This document shows, in pieces, positions 1-9,301 of a DNA stretch of 64,000 nucleotides. Both the position numbers and the translations under genes were made by a program. Below the pieces are notes generated by a model. It had not been told where the DNA came from. It made no database searches and saw nothing but the letters and a program-made list of their open reading frames with translations. The first letter of the stretch is position 1, and each line of letters starts with the position of its first letter. Source of the DNA: an uncultured Lentibacter sp. (GTDB lineage Bacteria > Pseudomonadota > Alphaproteobacteria > Rhodobacterales > Rhodobacteraceae); NCBI GenBank assembly GCA_947497495.1, contig CANMGT010000001.1:744001-808000 (forward strand). The letters are read 5' to 3'.

Positions 1-103
1 AGGGCAGGTTTTGAGTAATATTCTACACTATAGGTAAGCATTACTGACTTTCCTTTCTTCATGGGCTGTATTATTACGGCGATGCGAAAAAAGGAGATTT
101 GCT

Positions 104-1537
104 GTGGCTAAGCAACCGATGTTGAAATTTGTGTCTATTGAGCGGGACATGCCTGAAAAGCGGGCTGCTGGCGCGCGCAATCAGGACTTTGACGAGATCT
201 ATGCCGAGTTTGCCAAGGCCAAAGCAGCCGAGCAGGCGAGCCGGTGTAGCCAGTGCGGCGTGCCCTACTGCCAAAACCACTGCCCGTTGCACAACAACAT
301 CCCTGATTGGCTCAACCTCACGGCAACCGGCCGTCTTGAAGAGGCATACCAAGTCAGCCAAGCCACAAATACCTTCCCCGAAATCTGCGGCCGCATCTGC
401 CCGCAAGACCGCCTCTGCGAAGGCAACTGCGTGATTGAAAGCTCGGGCCACGGCACCGTGACCATCGGCGCAGTCGAGAAATACATCACCGACACAGCTT
501 GGGAAAACGGCTGGGTCATGCCCGTTTCCCCCGCCCGTGAACGCAGCGAAAGCGTCGGCATTATCGGTGCAGGCCCCGGCGGCCTGGCGGCGGCAGAACG
601 GCTGCGCACAGAGGGTGTGCAAGTTACGGTCTATGACCGCTACGACCGCGCCGGAGGCCTGCTGACTTACGGCATCCCCGGCTTCAAACTCGAGAAAGAC
701 GTTGTCATGCGCCGCATCGACCAACTCGAGCAAGGCGGCGTCAAATTCGTACAGAACTGCAACGTCGGCGAAGACCTGAGCTTTGACGACATCCGCAGCA
801 AACACGACGCTGTAGTCATCGCGACAGGCGTCTACAAAACCCGTGATTTGCAAGGCCCTGGCGCCGGTGCGAAGGGCATTGAACGCGCGATCGACTACCT
901 CACCGCCTCCAACCGCCTCAACTTCGGCGACACGGTTCCCGAAATCGAAAGTGGTCAACTTGATGCCAAAGGCAAAAAAGTTGTCGTGATCGGCGGCGGC
1001 GACACCGCGATGGACTGCGTGCGCACCGCGATCCGCCAAGGTGCGGAAAGCGTGAAGTGCCTCTACCGCCGCGACCGCGCCAACATGCCCGGGAGCCAAC
1101 GCGAAGTGCAGAACGCCGAAGAAGAAGGCGTTATCTTTGAGTGGCTCGCCGCCCCTGCCGGCTTTCACGGTGACCCTGTGAACGCTGTTGCCGTGCAAAA
1201 AATGCGCCTCGGCGCGCCCGATGCGAGCGGCCGCCAGAGCCCCGAAGTTATCGAAGGTGCTGACTACAACGAAGCGGCTGACTTGGTGATCAAGGCGCTC
1301 GGCTTTGAGCCAGAAGACTTGCCAACGCTTTGGGGCTGCGAAGAGCTGCCAGTCACACGCTGGGGCACGGTGAAAGCCGCGTTCACGACGGGCGAAACCG
1401 AGCTTGAGGGCGTTTACGCTGTCGGCGACATCGTGCGCGGCGCCTCACTGGTTGTCTGGGCGATCAAAGACGGACGCGACTGTGCGGATGCGATCATAAA
1501 GAAGCTCGACGCTGTTAACCAAATCGCTGCCGAGTAA
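104..1537 (+). CDS. gltD: Glutamate synthase (NADPH) small subunit
   Basis: Beta subunit of glutamate synthase, 477 aa. It takes electrons from NADPH through FAD and passes them to the large subunit, which makes glutamate from glutamine and 2-oxoglutarate in the cytoplasm. Eight cysteines in two groups (about residues 48-60 and 95-109) fit the N-terminal [4Fe-4S] ligands. GAGPGG at about 155 is the FAD Rossmann loop, and VVIGGGDTAMDC at about 293-304 is the NADPH site. The start is GTG at 104, with AAGGAG at 91-96. It lies upstream of gltB, separated from it by a GFA-type gene. The 103 bases before it hold no promoter I can defend. Length and motifs are normal for the family. Confidence 0.97.
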   Translation: MAKQPMLKFVSIERDMPEKRAAGARNQDFDEIYAEFAKAKAAEQASRCSQCGVPYCQNHCPLHNNIPDWLNLTATGRLEEAYQVSQATNTFPEICGRICPQDRLCEGNCVIESSGHGTVTIGAVEKYITDTAWENGWVMPVSPARERSESVGIIGAGPGGLAAAERLRTEGVQVTVYDRYDRAGGLLTYGIPGFKLEKDVVMRRIDQLEQGGVKFVQNCNVGEDLSFDDIRSKHDAVVIATGVYKTRDLQGPGAGAKGIERAIDYLTASNRLNFGDTVPEIESGQLDAKGKKVVVIGGGDTAMDCVRTAIRQGAESVKCLYRRDRANMPGSQREVQNAEEEGVIFEWLAAPAGFHGDPVNAVAVQKMRLGAPDASGRQSPEVIEGADYNEAADLVIKALGFEPEDLPTLWGCEELPVTRWGTVKAAFTTGETELEGVYAVGDIVRGASLVVWAIKDGRDCADAIIKKLDAVNQIAAE

Positions 1538-1546
1538 AAAGCAGCA

Positions 1547-1600
1547 GTGCCTACGGTATGCAGCTATCTATGCAGCTTTCCGTGCAGCATGCGTGCATAC
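1547..1600 (+). repeat. TGCA-box repeat element, copy 1
   Basis: A 54-base element between gltD and the GFA-type gene. It matches 36350-36403 at all but 8 positions with no gaps. It holds four TGCA-containing units (TATGCAGC, TATGCAGC, CGTGCAGC, CGTGCATAC) spaced 12, 12 and 11 bases apart, so they face one side of the helix. The outer GTATGCA and TGCATAC are inverted relative to each other. In both copies CAAAAGT and a TTAA follow. Regulator unknown; direct half-sites near 11-12 bases apart would suit an OmpR/PhoB-type response regulator, which is inference only. Confidence 0.7.
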
Positions 1601-1686
1601 AATTTGAGAAAGACAAAAGTTAATAGGGCAGGTTGCCTGACACACCGCCCTAACGAAGCATCAACGAAAGTGAGCGAAAGCTTAAC

Positions 1687-2121
1687 ATGAACACACCACG
1701 CGACATAAACGGCAAGTGCCTCTGCGGCGCGGTTACGGTGTCAGCCACCGTCACCAAGCCCATTGTGCGCGCGTGTCACTGTGACATGTGCCGCCAGCAC
1801 ACCAGCAGCATGTTCATGTCGCTTGCAACGGACGCGGGCAGCATCACGTTCAGCGGGCCAACCAAAACTTACCAGTCGTCAGACTGGGCAGAACGCGGGT
1901 TCTGCGAGGTCTGCGGCTCGACGCTTTGGTATCGCGCGCTTGCGGACGAGAACAAAAACATCGCCGCGGGCCTGTTTGAAAACGCCGCAGATGCGCCGTT
2001 GAAGCTTGAGTTTTTTATCGACAAATGCCCTAGCGGCTATGCGTTGGCGGGCGAGCACCGCAAGATGAACACAGAAGAAATGCTGGCGCTTTTCGCGCCC
2101 AAAGACGGAGAAGACTCATGA
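1687..2121 (+). CDS. GFA / CENP-V family zinc-binding protein
   Basis: 144 aa protein of the glutathione-dependent formaldehyde-activating enzyme (GFA) fold. The fold's zinc ligands are visible: CLCGAV near residue 12, CHCDMC near residue 33, and FCEVCGS in the middle. Family members are small cytoplasmic Zn proteins; most have no proven reaction, and only some may promote S-hydroxymethylglutathione formation. The start is ATG 1687. Its TGA overlaps the gltB ATG by ATGA at 2118-2121, so it is probably translationally coupled to gltB. Its place between gltD and gltB is unusual and suggests insertion into the operon. A direct role in glutamate synthesis is unproven. Confidence 0.85.
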   Translation: MNTPRDINGKCLCGAVTVSATVTKPIVRACHCDMCRQHTSSMFMSLATDAGSITFSGPTKTYQSSDWAERGFCEVCGSTLWYRALADENKNIAAGLFENAADAPLKLEFFIDKCPSGYALAGEHRKMNTEEMLALFAPKDGEDS

Positions 2122-5100
2122 CAACATATGATGAAAACTGGGCAGTCGCCGAAGAAGCCAAGCGCAAGTGGATGGCCGAAAACGGGCTGTACAGCGAAGC
2201 AGAAGAGCACTCTTCTTGCGGCGTTGGCCTTGTTGTTTCGATCGACGGGAAGCCCAGCCGACAGGTTGTCGAGAATGGCATCGCCGCGCTGAAAGCTATC
2301 TGGCACCGCGGCGCTGTAGATGCCGACGGCAAAACAGGCGACGGCGCAGGCATTCACGTGCAAATTCCGGTGCAGTTCTTTTACGATCAGATCCGCCGCA
2401 CAGGCCACGAGCCGCGCATGGACGAGCTGATGGCTGTTGGGCAGATCTTCCTGCCCCGCACAGACTTCGGCGCGCAAGAGCGTTGCCGCACGATTGTCGA
2501 AACCGAAGTGCTGCGCATGGGCTACTACATTTATGGCTGGCGCCACGTGCCTGTCGAGATCGGCTGCCTTGGCGAGAAGGCCAATGCGACGCGCCCCGAG
2601 ATCGAGCAAATTCTGATCTCCAACTCCAAAGGCGTTGACGAAGAGCAGTTCGAGCGCGAGCTGTATGTGATCCGCCGCCGCATCGAAAAAGCTGTGACGG
2701 CTGCAGGCATTCAGGGGCTTTATGTGAGCTCGCTGTCGTGCCGCTCGGTTATCTACAAAGGCATGATGCTCGCGGAGCAAGTCGCGGTGTTTTACCCCGA
2801 CTTGATGGATGAGCGCTTCGAAAGCGCCTTTGCGATTTATCACCAGCGCTACAGCACAAACACCTTCCCGCAGTGGTGGCTCGCGCAGCCTTTCCGCATG
2901 TTGGCGCACAACGGTGAAGTCAACACACTCAAGGGCAACGTCAACTGGATGAAGAGTCACGAAATTCGCATGGCGAGCAACTCGTTCGGCGAACTGGCGG
3001 AAGACATCAAGCCTATCGTTCAGCCGGGCAGCTCGGATTCGGCTGCGCTTGATTCGGTTTTCGAAGTGCTCGTGCGCGCTGGCCGTTCAGCCCCGATGGC
3101 AAAGACCATGCTGGTTCCCGAAAGCTGGAGCAAACAGGCTGTGGAACTGCCACAAGCCTGGAAAGACATGTATAGCTATTGCAACTCGGTGATGGAGCCA
3201 TGGGACGGCCCAGCCGCCTTGGCGATGACGGACGGCCGCTGGGTTTGCGCGGGTCTTGACCGGAACGGCCTGCGCCCGATGCGCTATGTCGTGACGGGTG
3301 ATGGCTTGCTGATTGCCGGTTCGGAAGCAGGCATGGTGCCGATCGACGAAGCAACTGTCGTTGAAAAGGGCGCGCTTGGGCCGGGACAGATTATCGCGGT
3401 GGATATGAGTGAAGGCAAACTGTTCCACGACACCGAGATCAAGGACAAGATGGCCGCAGCCCAGCCGTTTGGCGAATGGGTTGGCAGCATCAACGAGCTT
3501 GAAGACGCGCTTTCAGGTATAACAGAGACTGCTATCTTTGAAGGCGACGAGCTGCGCAAGCGTCAGATCGCGGCGGGCTACACTATGGAAGAGCTTGAGC
3601 AAATCCTGGCGCCGATGTGCGAAGACGGCAAAGAAACGCTTGCTTCTATGGGCGACGACACGCCAAGCGCTGTGCTGTCAAAGCAGTATCGCCCGCTGTC
3701 GCATTACTTCCGCCAAAACTTTTCGCAGGTGACAAACCCGCCGATCGACTCTCTGCGCGAGTTCCGCGTGATGAGCCTCAAGACGCGCTTTGGCAACCTC
3801 AAGAATGTGCTCGACCAGAGCGGCTCGCAAACCGAAATTATCGTGGCGGACAGCCCGTTCATCGGCAATGCGCAATGGGACGAGATGACAAAGCACTTCA
3901 ACGCTGATCTTGCCGAGATCGACTGCACGTTTGATGCGAGCGCGGGCGCCAATGCCCTGCGCGACGCGCTGACTGCGATCCGAGACCGTGCCGAAGACGC
4001 TGTGCGCTCGGGTGCGGGGCACCTTGTGCTGACCGACCAGCACCAAAGCGAAGGGCGCGTTGCTGTTCCGATGATCCTGGCAACAAGTGCAGTGCATTCC
4101 TGGCTGACGCGCAAAGGCCTGCGTACTTTCTGCTCACTTAACATTCGCTCGGCCGAGTGTATTGACCCGCACTACTTCGCGGTGCTCGTTGGCTGTGGCG
4201 CGACTGTTGTGAACCCATATCTGGCGGAAGACAGTATTGCTGACCGTATCCGCCGTGGCCTGCTTGACGGCTCGCTGACAGAGAATGTCGCGCGCTATCG
4301 TGAAGCTGTGGACCAAGGCCTGCTCAAGATCATGGCGAAGATGGGTATCAGCGTTATCAGCTCTTACCGTGGCGGCATGAACTTTGAAGCTGTGGGCCTG
4401 AGCCGCGCCATGTGCGCCGAGTTTTTCCCTGGCCTCACAAGCCGTATCAGCGGGATCGGGATCCGAGGCATTCAGGAGAAAGCAGTCTCTATTCATGCCC
4501 AAGGCTGGGTTTCCGGCACTGACGTTCTGCCGATTGGCGGCTTCTACAAAGCCCGCAAATCTGGCGAAACCCACGCTTGGGGCGCGAACAACATGCACCT
4601 GCTGCAAGCCGCCTGTAACAAAGCGAGTTTTGCGATGTGGAAGCAGTACTCGAAAATGATGCAAAGCAACCCGCCGATCAACCTGCGCGACTTGCTCGCC
4701 ATCAAACCACTTGGCAAGCCGATCCCGATCGAGGAGGTAGAGAGCATCACCTCGATCCGCAAACGCTTTGTCACGCCCGGTATGAGCCTTGGTGCTCTTA
4801 GCCCTGAAGCGCACAAAACGCTGAACGTGGCGATGAACCGGATTGGCGCAAAGTCTGACTCAGGCGAAGGCGGGGAAGATCCGGCGCACTTCCACCCAGA
4901 GCCAAACGGCGACAACCCGTCTGCGAAGATCAAACAGGTGGCGTCTGGGCGCTTTGGAGTCACGGCGGAGTATCTCAACCAATGTGAAGAGCTTGAGATC
5001 AAGGTTGCGCAGGGTGCCAAGCCGGGCGAAGGCGGGCAGCTACCGGGCATGAAAGTGACCGATCTGATCGCACGTTTGCGTCACTCGACGAAGGGTGTGA

Positions 5101-6656
5101 CGCTTATCAGCCCTCCTCCTCACCACGACATTTACAGCATCGAAGACCTCGCGCAGCTGATCTACGATCTCAAGCAGATCAACCCGCGCTGTAAAGTAAC
5201 GGTGAAGCTTGTCGCACAGAGCGGCGTTGGCACAATCGCGGCTGGCGTTGCGAAGGCCAAGGCCGACATTATCCTGATCTCGGGCCACAACGGCGGCACG
5301 GGCGCGAGCCCTGCAACCAGCATCAAGTTCGCTGGCTTGCCATGGGAGATGGGCCTGACAGAGGCGCACCAAGTGCTGGCGATGAACAAACTGCGTGATC
5401 GCGTGACGCTGCGCACCGACGGCGGGCTGCGCACAGGGCGTGACATTGTCATGGCGGCCATGCTGGGCGCCGAAGAATACGGCATCGGCACGGCTGCTCT
5501 GATCGCGATGGGCTGTATCATGGTGCGCCAGTGCCAGAGCAACACCTGCCCTGTCGGTGTCTGCACGCAAGACCAGGCGCTGCGCGACAGGTTCACTGGC
5601 AGTGCTGACAAAGTCGTCAACCTGATCACGTTCTATGCTCAGGAAGTGCGTGAGATCTTGGCTGAAATTGGCGCCAAGAGTCTCGATGAAGTGATCGGGC
5701 GCGCCGACTTGCTCAGCCAAGTCAGCCGCGGCAACGCGCACCTTGATGACCTTGACCTCAACCCGCTGTTGATCTGCGTGGATGATGCGAAAGAGATCAA
5801 GTATCGCCGCAACCGCAAGCGCAACAAGGTGCCAAGCACCCTCGACAAAGAGATCGTCCGCGACGCGCGGCGCTTCTTGGAAGACGGCGAGAAGATGCAG
5901 CTGTCTTATGCCGTGCAGAACACGCACCGCACCGTGGGCACGCGCACATCTAGCCATATTGTGCGCAACTTCGGGATGCGCAACGACTTGCAGGCAGACC
6001 ACCTGACAGTGAAGCTCACTGGTAGCGCGGGCCAGTCGCTTGGGGCTTTCGCAGCTCCGGGCCTCAAGCTCGAAGTCTCTGGTGATGCGAACGACTATGT
6101 CGGCAAAGGCCTGTCCGGCGGCACGATCGTTGTGCGCCCACCGATGGCCAGCCCGCTAACCGCGTCTGAGAACACCATCATCGGCAACACTGTGCTTTAC
6201 GGCGCAACTGACGGCTACCTGTTTGCTGCTGGCCGCGCAGGCGAGCGGTTTGCTGTGCGCAACTCGGGGGCCAAGGTGGTTATCGAAGGCTGCGGTAGCA
6301 ACGGTTGCGAGTATATGACAGGCGGCGTTGCTGTTATCCTTGGCAGTATCGGCGCAAACTTCGGCGCAGGTATGACGGGCGGCATGGCCTACCTTTACAA
6401 CCCGCTGGGCAACGTCGAGAAACTGATGAACCACGAGACGCTTGTCACCTGCCCCGTGACCGTGGCGCATTGGGAGGCCCAGCTTAAAGGCCTTGTCGAA
6501 CGTCACTATGAGGAAACAGGAAGCCTCAAGGCCTTTGACCTTTTGCAAAACTGGGATGTTGAAAAACAGAACTTCTTGCAGGTTTGCCCGAAAGAGATGC
6601 TCAACAAGATCGAGCACCCTTTGAGCCTTGAAAGCGACGCTGTTCCGGCTGAGTAA
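2118..6656 (+). CDS. gltB: Glutamate synthase (NADPH) large subunit
   Basis: Alpha subunit of glutamate synthase, 1512 aa, the usual size. A class II glutaminase domain lies at the N terminus, with the expected nucleophile Cys at residue 34 (SSCGVGL) after a short propeptide. A central domain and an FMN-binding TIM-barrel synthase domain follow. CQSNTCPVGVC near residue 1140 supplies the [3Fe-4S] cysteines. A C-terminal GXGXG beta-helix contains repeated glycine-rich motifs such as GANFGAGMTGG. Ammonia from glutamine is channelled to 2-oxoglutarate, with electrons from GltD. It starts within ATGA of the GFA-type gene and ends before a strong terminator. No frameshift or missing motif seen. 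Confidence 0.98.
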   Translation: MTTYDENWAVAEEAKRKWMAENGLYSEAEEHSSCGVGLVVSIDGKPSRQVVENGIAALKAIWHRGAVDADGKTGDGAGIHVQIPVQFFYDQIRRTGHEPRMDELMAVGQIFLPRTDFGAQERCRTIVETEVLRMGYYIYGWRHVPVEIGCLGEKANATRPEIEQILISNSKGVDEEQFERELYVIRRRIEKAVTAAGIQGLYVSSLSCRSVIYKGMMLAEQVAVFYPDLMDERFESAFAIYHQRYSTNTFPQWWLAQPFRMLAHNGEVNTLKGNVNWMKSHEIRMASNSFGELAEDIKPIVQPGSSDSAALDSVFEVLVRAGRSAPMAKTMLVPESWSKQAVELPQAWKDMYSYCNSVMEPWDGPAALAMTDGRWVCAGLDRNGLRPMRYVVTGDGLLIAGSEAGMVPIDEATVVEKGALGPGQIIAVDMSEGKLFHDTEIKDKMAAAQPFGEWVGSINELEDALSGITETAIFEGDELRKRQIAAGYTMEELEQILAPMCEDGKETLASMGDDTPSAVLSKQYRPLSHYFRQNFSQVTNPPIDSLREFRVMSLKTRFGNLKNVLDQSGSQTEIIVADSPFIGNAQWDEMTKHFNADLAEIDCTFDASAGANALRDALTAIRDRAEDAVRSGAGHLVLTDQHQSEGRVAVPMILATSAVHSWLTRKGLRTFCSLNIRSAECIDPHYFAVLVGCGATVVNPYLAEDSIADRIRRGLLDGSLTENVARYREAVDQGLLKIMAKMGISVISSYRGGMNFEAVGLSRAMCAEFFPGLTSRISGIGIRGIQEKAVSIHAQGWVSGTDVLPIGGFYKARKSGETHAWGANNMHLLQAACNKASFAMWKQYSKMMQSNPPINLRDLLAIKPLGKPIPIEEVESITSIRKRFVTPGMSLGALSPEAHKTLNVAMNRIGAKSDSGEGGEDPAHFHPEPNGDNPSAKIKQVASGRFGVTAEYLNQCEELEIKVAQGAKPGEGGQLPGMKVTDLIARLRHSTKGVTLISPPPHHDIYSIEDLAQLIYDLKQINPRCKVTVKLVAQSGVGTIAAGVAKAKADIILISGHNGGTGASPATSIKFAGLPWEMGLTEAHQVLAMNKLRDRVTLRTDGGLRTGRDIVMAAMLGAEEYGIGTAALIAMGCIMVRQCQSNTCPVGVCTQDQALRDRFTGSADKVVNLITFYAQEVREILAEIGAKSLDEVIGRADLLSQVSRGNAHLDDLDLNPLLICVDDAKEIKYRRNRKRNKVPSTLDKEIVRDARRFLEDGEKMQLSYAVQNTHRTVGTRTSSHIVRNFGMRNDLQADHLTVKLTGSAGQSLGAFAAPGLKLEVSGDANDYVGKGLSGGTIVVRPPMASPLTASENTIIGNTVLYGATDGYLFAAGRAGERFAVRNSGAKVVIEGCGSNGCEYMTGGVAVILGSIGANFGAGMTGGMAYLYNPLGNVEKLMNHETLVTCPVTVAHWEAQLKGLVERHYEETGSLKAFDLLQNWDVEKQNFLQVCPKEMLNKIEHPLSLESDAVPAE

Positions 6657-6693
6657 GCTGCCTGCGTAAGCGAACAGATTGCTGAGCAAAATC

Positions 6694-6724
6694 GGGGCGC
6701 ATCTACATCGGATGCGCCCCTTTT
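6694..6724 (+). terminator. Rho-independent terminator after gltB
   Basis: A 10-bp perfect stem, GGGGCGCATC pairing with GATGCGCCCC, with a 7-base loop, followed at once by TTTT. It lies 38 bases after the gltB stop and ends the glt operon. Confidence 0.9.
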
Positions 6725-6755
6725 CGTGCGCTGGTGAAAAGCGTATAGAGGCAAG

Positions 6756-7469
6756 GTGAGTAAGAAAAAGACCAACCCCAAAACGGCCCGAACGTTTCAG
6801 CCTCTGAAGTGGCTCAAGCGGTGGATTTTGCGTGTTGTTCTCTTGTCAGTGGTCATCGTGTTTGGCGTTATAGCCGCGCATAGCGTGCTGAACCCCGGAC
6901 AAGGCCTATACATGAAGCAGGAAGCGCGCCGCCTAGGAAGCGTTGACCATCTTTGGGTGCCGTTTGAGGACATCGCCCCGGTTATGGCGCGCTCTCTTGT
7001 TGCTGCGGAAGACGCCAATTTCTGCACGCACTGGGGCTTTGACATGAAAGCCATCCGCGCGGCCCTTGCCGACGGCACGGGGCGCGGCGCTTCGACTTTG
7101 AGCCAACAAGTTGTGAAGAACACCTACCTTTGGCACGGCCGCAACTGGGCCCGCAAAGCGCTTGAAGCCGTGATGACGCCGATCGTCGAGCTGCTGTGGA
7201 GCAAAAAACGCATTCTCGAAGTTTACCTCAATGTTGCCGAGTTTGACGAAGGCGTTTTCGGCGTTGAGGCAGCAGCGCAGCACTACTTTGGCGTGCCCCC
7301 ATCTAAATTAAGCGCAACCCAAGCCGCCCGCCTTGCAGCTGTCTTGCCCTCTCCGAAGACGCGCTCGGCCTCAAAGCCTACGGGGCTTGTGCGCAAGCGC
7401 GCCGCCCAGATCAAGGAGGGGGCTGAGACAATCCGCCGAGACGGACGTGCGCGCTGTTTCGAGAGTTGA
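6756..7469 (+). CDS. mtgA: Monofunctional peptidoglycan glycosyltransferase
   Basis: 237 aa GT51 enzyme that polymerises lipid II into glycan strands at the outer face of the inner membrane. One membrane segment lies at about residues 23-45. GT51 motifs follow: EDANFCTHWGFD with the catalytic Glu, GASTLSQQVVKN, and the SKKRILEVYLNVAEF block. There is no transpeptidase domain, and the length fits MtgA. Start GTG 6756, with AGAGG four bases upstream, a tight spacing. It follows the gltB terminator and so probably has its own promoter in the short gap. Confidence 0.94.
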   Translation: MSKKKTNPKTARTFQPLKWLKRWILRVVLLSVVIVFGVIAAHSVLNPGQGLYMKQEARRLGSVDHLWVPFEDIAPVMARSLVAAEDANFCTHWGFDMKAIRAALADGTGRGASTLSQQVVKNTYLWHGRNWARKALEAVMTPIVELLWSKKRILEVYLNVAEFDEGVFGVEAAAQHYFGVPPSKLSATQAARLAAVLPSPKTRSASKPTGLVRKRAAQIKEGAETIRRDGRARCFES

Positions 7470-7523
7470 AGTTTTGCCCACAAAGTTGCATTGAAGAACA
7501 AACCCTAATTTGAGTGTGCTGAT

Positions 7524-8189
7524 ATGGCCAAATTGTTTCATGTTCCGCTTTCGCCTTTCTGCCGCAAGGTTCGGTTGAGCCTCGCTGAGAAAAAGATCGA
7601 GTGTGAGCTTGTTGAAGAGCGCTATTGGGAGAAAGACGCTGACTTTCTGCGCCGAAACCCTGCTGCCAAGGTTCCCGTAATCAAGATCGACGGGCGGACC
7701 ATGTCAGAGAGCGCCGCGATCTGTGAGTATCTCGAAGAGGTTTACCCTGACGTGCCTTTGATGCCGTCTGACCCTGACGGGCGCTACGAAGTGCGTCGGC
7801 TTGTGGGTTGGTTTGACGACAAGTTTCACAACGAAGTCACATCGAAACTCGTCTATGAGCGGGTAAACAAGAAGGTCATGGGGCAGGGCTATCCTGACAG
7901 TAGGAATGTCAAAGAGGGCGCCAAGGCTGTGAAGTTTCACCTTGATTACATGGCTTGGCTGCTTGACCAGCGCCGCTGGCTTGCTGGCAACAACATGACA
8001 TTGGCCGACTTCGCGGCAGCGGCGCATCTGTCATCGCTTGACTATATTTCTGACGTTGACTGGAACCGCTCAGAGACGGTGAAAGACTGGTATGCCAAGA
8101 TCAAGTCACGGCCTGCATTTCGCAGTATTCTGGCTGATCAGGTTCCCGGATTTCCACCGCCACCACACTACGCTGACCTTGATTTCTGA
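7524..8189 (+). CDS. fzlA: GST-fold protein, probable FtsZ-binding FzlA
   Basis: 221 aa glutathione-S-transferase-fold protein. The thioredoxin-like N-terminal half has LSPFCRKVR and the NPAAKVPV cis-Pro loop; an all-helical C-terminal half follows. The tail (VPGFPPPPHYADLDF) resembles the conserved tail of FzlA, the alphaproteobacterial GST homologue that binds FtsZ filaments and supports constriction. FzlA does not act as a glutathione transferase. It sits just before queG, an arrangement I recall for fzlA in other alphaproteobacteria. The alternative is an ordinary GST or maleylacetoacetate isomerase relative. GST fold is certain; FzlA identity is likely. Confidence 0.75.
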   Translation: MAKLFHVPLSPFCRKVRLSLAEKKIECELVEERYWEKDADFLRRNPAAKVPVIKIDGRTMSESAAICEYLEEVYPDVPLMPSDPDGRYEVRRLVGWFDDKFHNEVTSKLVYERVNKKVMGQGYPDSRNVKEGAKAVKFHLDYMAWLLDQRRWLAGNNMTLADFAAAAHLSSLDYISDVDWNRSETVKDWYAKIKSRPAFRSILADQVPGFPPPPHYADLDF

Positions 8190-8204
8190 TCAGGTGGCAG
8201 CGGG

Positions 8205-9254
8205 ATGCAAACGCTAGCCGAAAAACTGAAGCAACAGGCATTTGCCGAGGGCTTTGACGCTTGCGCGATCTGCTCGCCGACGGACATTCCGGAAGTTCCC
8301 GCACGTTTGGCTGAATTTCTCGAACATGAACGCCACGGGCAAATGCAATGGCTGGAAGAGAGGGCGCTTTGGCGCGGTAGTCCGGCTGCTCTTTGGCCTG
8401 ATGCGAAGTCAGTCATCATGCTCGCCATAAGTTACGCGCCACAAGTTGATCCGCTGGAGAACCTCAAAGCAAAAGAGGCAGGAACAGTCTCTGTTTATGC
8501 CCAAAACCGTGATTATCATGACTTGGTCAAGAAAGGCCTCAAGCGTCTCGCGCGTTGGCTGATCGCGGAATCCGGCGGCGAAGTGAAGGTGTTTGTCGAC
8601 ACTGCACCAGTTGCCGAAAAACCATTAGGGCAGGCGGCAGGCATTGGGTGGCAGGGCAAACACACCAACTTGGTCAGCCGCAACTTGGGCAATTGGTTTT
8701 TCATCGGCTCGGTGTTCACAACGCTCGACCTTCCGAAAGATGCGCCCGAAGTCGACCACTGCGGATCATGTAGAAACTGTCTTGATATTTGCCCGACAAA
8801 TGCCTTTCCCGCACCTTACAAGCTCGATGCGCGCCGATGCATTTCCTATCTGACGATAGAACACCACGGGCCAGTTGACGAAGCCCTGCGTCCGGCCCTT
8901 GGAAACAGGATCTATGGCTGCGACGACTGCCTCGCTGTTTGCCCATGGAACAAATTCGCCGTTGAGGCACGCGAAATTCGCCTCAAACCACGCGCTGATC
9001 TGCAGAATCCGCCTTTGAAAGAACTCGCCAGCCTGGATGACGCTGCGTTTCGCAGCAAATTTTCAGGCAGCCCTGTGAAGCGGATCGGGCGCAACCGGTT
9101 TGTCCGCAATGTGCTTTACGCCATCGGCAACTCTGACAGTGCCAGCCTACTGGAATCCGCGCAGAAACGGCTTCATGACGACGACGAAACAGTCCGCGAC
9201 GCTGCGCAATGGGCCTGCAAGCGACTTCAAAACGCCGCAAACGAGCAGGCTTAA
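8205..9254 (+). CDS. queG: Epoxyqueuosine reductase
   Basis: 349 aa cobalamin-dependent iron-sulfur enzyme that performs the last step of queuosine synthesis, reducing epoxyqueuosine at position 34 of GUN-anticodon tRNAs. Two 4Fe-4S clusters are marked by [12 protein letters not shown] (about residue 185) and [13 protein letters not shown] (about residue 240). A HEAT-like region ([14 protein letters not shown]) closes the protein. Start ATG 8205, 15 bases after the FzlA-like gene, so the two are probably one transcript. Confidence 0.95.
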   Translation: MQTLAEKLKQQAFAEGFDACAICSPTDIPEVPARLAEFLEHERHGQMQWLEERALWRGSPAALWPDAKSVIMLAISYAPQVDPLENLKAKEAGTVSVYAQNRDYHDLVKKGLKRLARWLIAESGGEVKVFVDTAPVAEKPLGQAAGIGWQGKHTNLVSRNLGNWFFIGSVFTTLDLPKDAPEVDHCGSCRNCLDICPTNAFPAPYKLDARRCISYLTIEHHGPVDEALRPALGNRIYGCDDCLAVCPWNKFAVEAREIRLKPRADLQNPPLKELASLDDAAFRSKFSGSPVKRIGRNRFVRNVLYAIGNSDSASLLESAQKRLHDDDETVRDAAQWACKRLQNAANEQA

Positions 9255-9301
9255 CCGCACCGATCAGCTAGACCAGACAAGCGAACAGGGAACGAGCAAT
9301 T

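Noticed and set aside
2037..2960. Long minus-strand open frame opposite gltB
   Set aside because: It lies wholly within the clear gltB gene, its product is His/Val/Ala-rich with no family motif, and similar antisense frames occur opposite most G+C-rich genes here.
5040..6002. Second long minus-strand open frame opposite gltB
   Set aside because: Composition typical of the reverse complement of a G+C-rich gene, without ribosome binding site or motif.
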